NCBI RefSeq assembly: GCF_050947335.1
Contig: NW_027473342.1
Coordinates: 1 to 64,000, forward strand
Direction of reading: 5' to 3'
Origin: Megachile rotundata
Lineage: Eukaryota; Arthropoda; Insecta; Hymenoptera; Megachilidae
Length of the DNA stretch: 64,000 nt
The notes beneath the pieces are model-generated. The model was not told where the DNA came from. It did not search any database and saw only the letters and a program-made list of their open reading frames with translations. Position numbers and translations under genes: made by a program. This document shows, in pieces, positions 63,835 through 64,000 of the stretch; position 1 is the stretch's first letter, and every line of letters starts with the position of its first letter.

Positions 63835-64000
63835 CACGCAATCACACAATCACGATTGCACAATCACGATCACACAATCACGATCACACAATCACGATCA
63901 CACAATCACGGTCACACAATCACGGTCACAAAATCACGGTCACACAATCACGGTCACACAATCGCGGTCACACAATCACGCAGTCACACAATCACACAGT
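63835..64000. repeat. CpG-rich cluster cut by the window edge
   Basis: CACGCAATC, GATTGCAC, CGATCAC and CGGTCAC units, TCGCGGTC and the first CGCAGTC are present. The window ends before the second CGCAGTC would appear. The array therefore continues to the right. Confidence 0.87.

Larger units (their letters stand above)
1..64000. repeat. 8-bp (ACACAATC)n satellite array filling the window
   Basis: Every part of the window is built from ACACAATC or one- to two-base variants of it. Common variants are ACACAACC, ACAAGCAC, ACTCAATC, ACACTCAC, ACAGTCAC, TCGCAC, AGACAATC and CTCACAATC. Spacing is mostly 8 bp, with 6-bp units (ACAATC) inserted in fixed contexts and one 9-bp unit type. The consensus is 50% A, 37.5% C, 12.5% T and no G, so the + strand is almost G-free and the - strand is GT-rich. 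Variants are not random: they recur in the same order, giving superunits of 0.65-4.4 kb. No unique flank is present at either end. Seen directly: repeat, variants and order. Inferred: eukaryotic satellite DNA grown by unequal exchange and slippage. I do not recognise the family and cannot name the host. Confidence 0.98.

Noticed and set aside
1..64000. CRISPR array
   Set aside because: No repeat-spacer alternation with unique spacers; every interval between variant units is more of the same unit, and no cas genes are present.
1..64000. Telomere or G-quadruplex-forming repeat
   Set aside because: The GT strand reads GTGTGATT, with no run of two or more G, and matches no telomere repeat I know. 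A subtelomeric position remains possible but is not shown.
1..64000. Centromeric satellite with CENP-B box
   Set aside because: No TTCG...CGGG-type box is visible. Hierarchical repeats resemble centromeric organisation, but the 8-bp unit is not nucleosome-sized and there is no direct evidence.
1..64000. Transposon or retroelement insertion
   Set aside because: No terminal repeats, target-site duplications, poly-A or non-repeat segment of any length was seen.
1..64000. Z-DNA-forming CA/TG tract
   Set aside because: CACACA stretches are only about six bases before AATC interrupts the purine-pyrimidine alternation.
1..64000. Histidine-rich metal-binding or antifreeze-type repeat protein
   Set aside because: The octapeptide is His-rich, but the frame arithmetic explains it fully and no start, signal peptide or terminal domain supports a protein.

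Overview
The whole window is one uninterrupted tandem-repeat (satellite/minisatellite) array. The basic unit is the 8-bp word ACACAATC (equivalently AATCACAC), repeated roughly 8,000 times with sparse, recurring unit variants. I found no unique-sequence stretch, no credible protein-coding gene, no tRNA or rRNA, no transposon and no CRISPR array. The array enters at base 1 and leaves at base 64000, so both ends lie outside the window. An array this large, with layered higher-order structure and no genes, points to a eukaryotic nuclear genome, probably heterochromatic or subtelomeric satellite read through by a long-read assembly. The sequence itself gives no marker that names the organism.

The array is organised at several scales. 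(1) Units are mostly 8 bp, with scattered 6-bp units (ACAATC) and a recurrent 9-bp unit (around GTACAC). (2) Variant units occur in a fixed order, forming a superunit. Its landmarks are: B, a CTCATAC...CCCACAG module (36 copies by my count); C, the GTACAC unit followed by AATTACAC and TCGCAC units; D, a CTAG-bearing unit (29 copies), usually exactly 383 bp after B; E, a CAGACAC plus 6-bp-unit module; F, two to four AACCACAC units; then pure ACACAATC runs and CCTAATC/CATAATC units back to B. One superunit form is exactly 1,185 bp from B to B and occurs six times. Other forms are about 0.65-1 kb and 1.8-2.8 kb. (3) About a dozen full or partial CpG-rich G-containing clusters (CGATC, CGGTC, CGCGG units) interrupt the otherwise nearly G-free + strand.

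Layout: 1-12.5 kb is a mosaic of superunits with CpG clusters near 4.6, 8.1-8.4 and 11.5 kb. About 12.54-20.15 kb is a tandem duplication of a 3.8-kb block. About 18.09-45.0 kb is a tandem duplication of a 13.5-kb block, near-identical, with offsets rising 13,524, 13,532, 13,540, 13,548, i.e. three single-unit gains. About 42.83-63.17 kb is a further tandem duplication of an 11.1-kb block, the second copy lacking 1,762 bp and 208 bp. The last 0.8 kb restarts the pattern and is cut inside a CpG cluster.

Long open frames exist on the + strand only (up to 976 codons, peptide repeat HTITQSHN), but they follow from arithmetic. An 8-bp unit without a stop rotates through all three frames, so all three read the same octapeptide, while the opposite strand meets TGA every 24 bp in every frame. 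I treat them as composition artefacts, not genes. The notable biology here is the hierarchical, recently expanding repeat architecture rather than a gene system.
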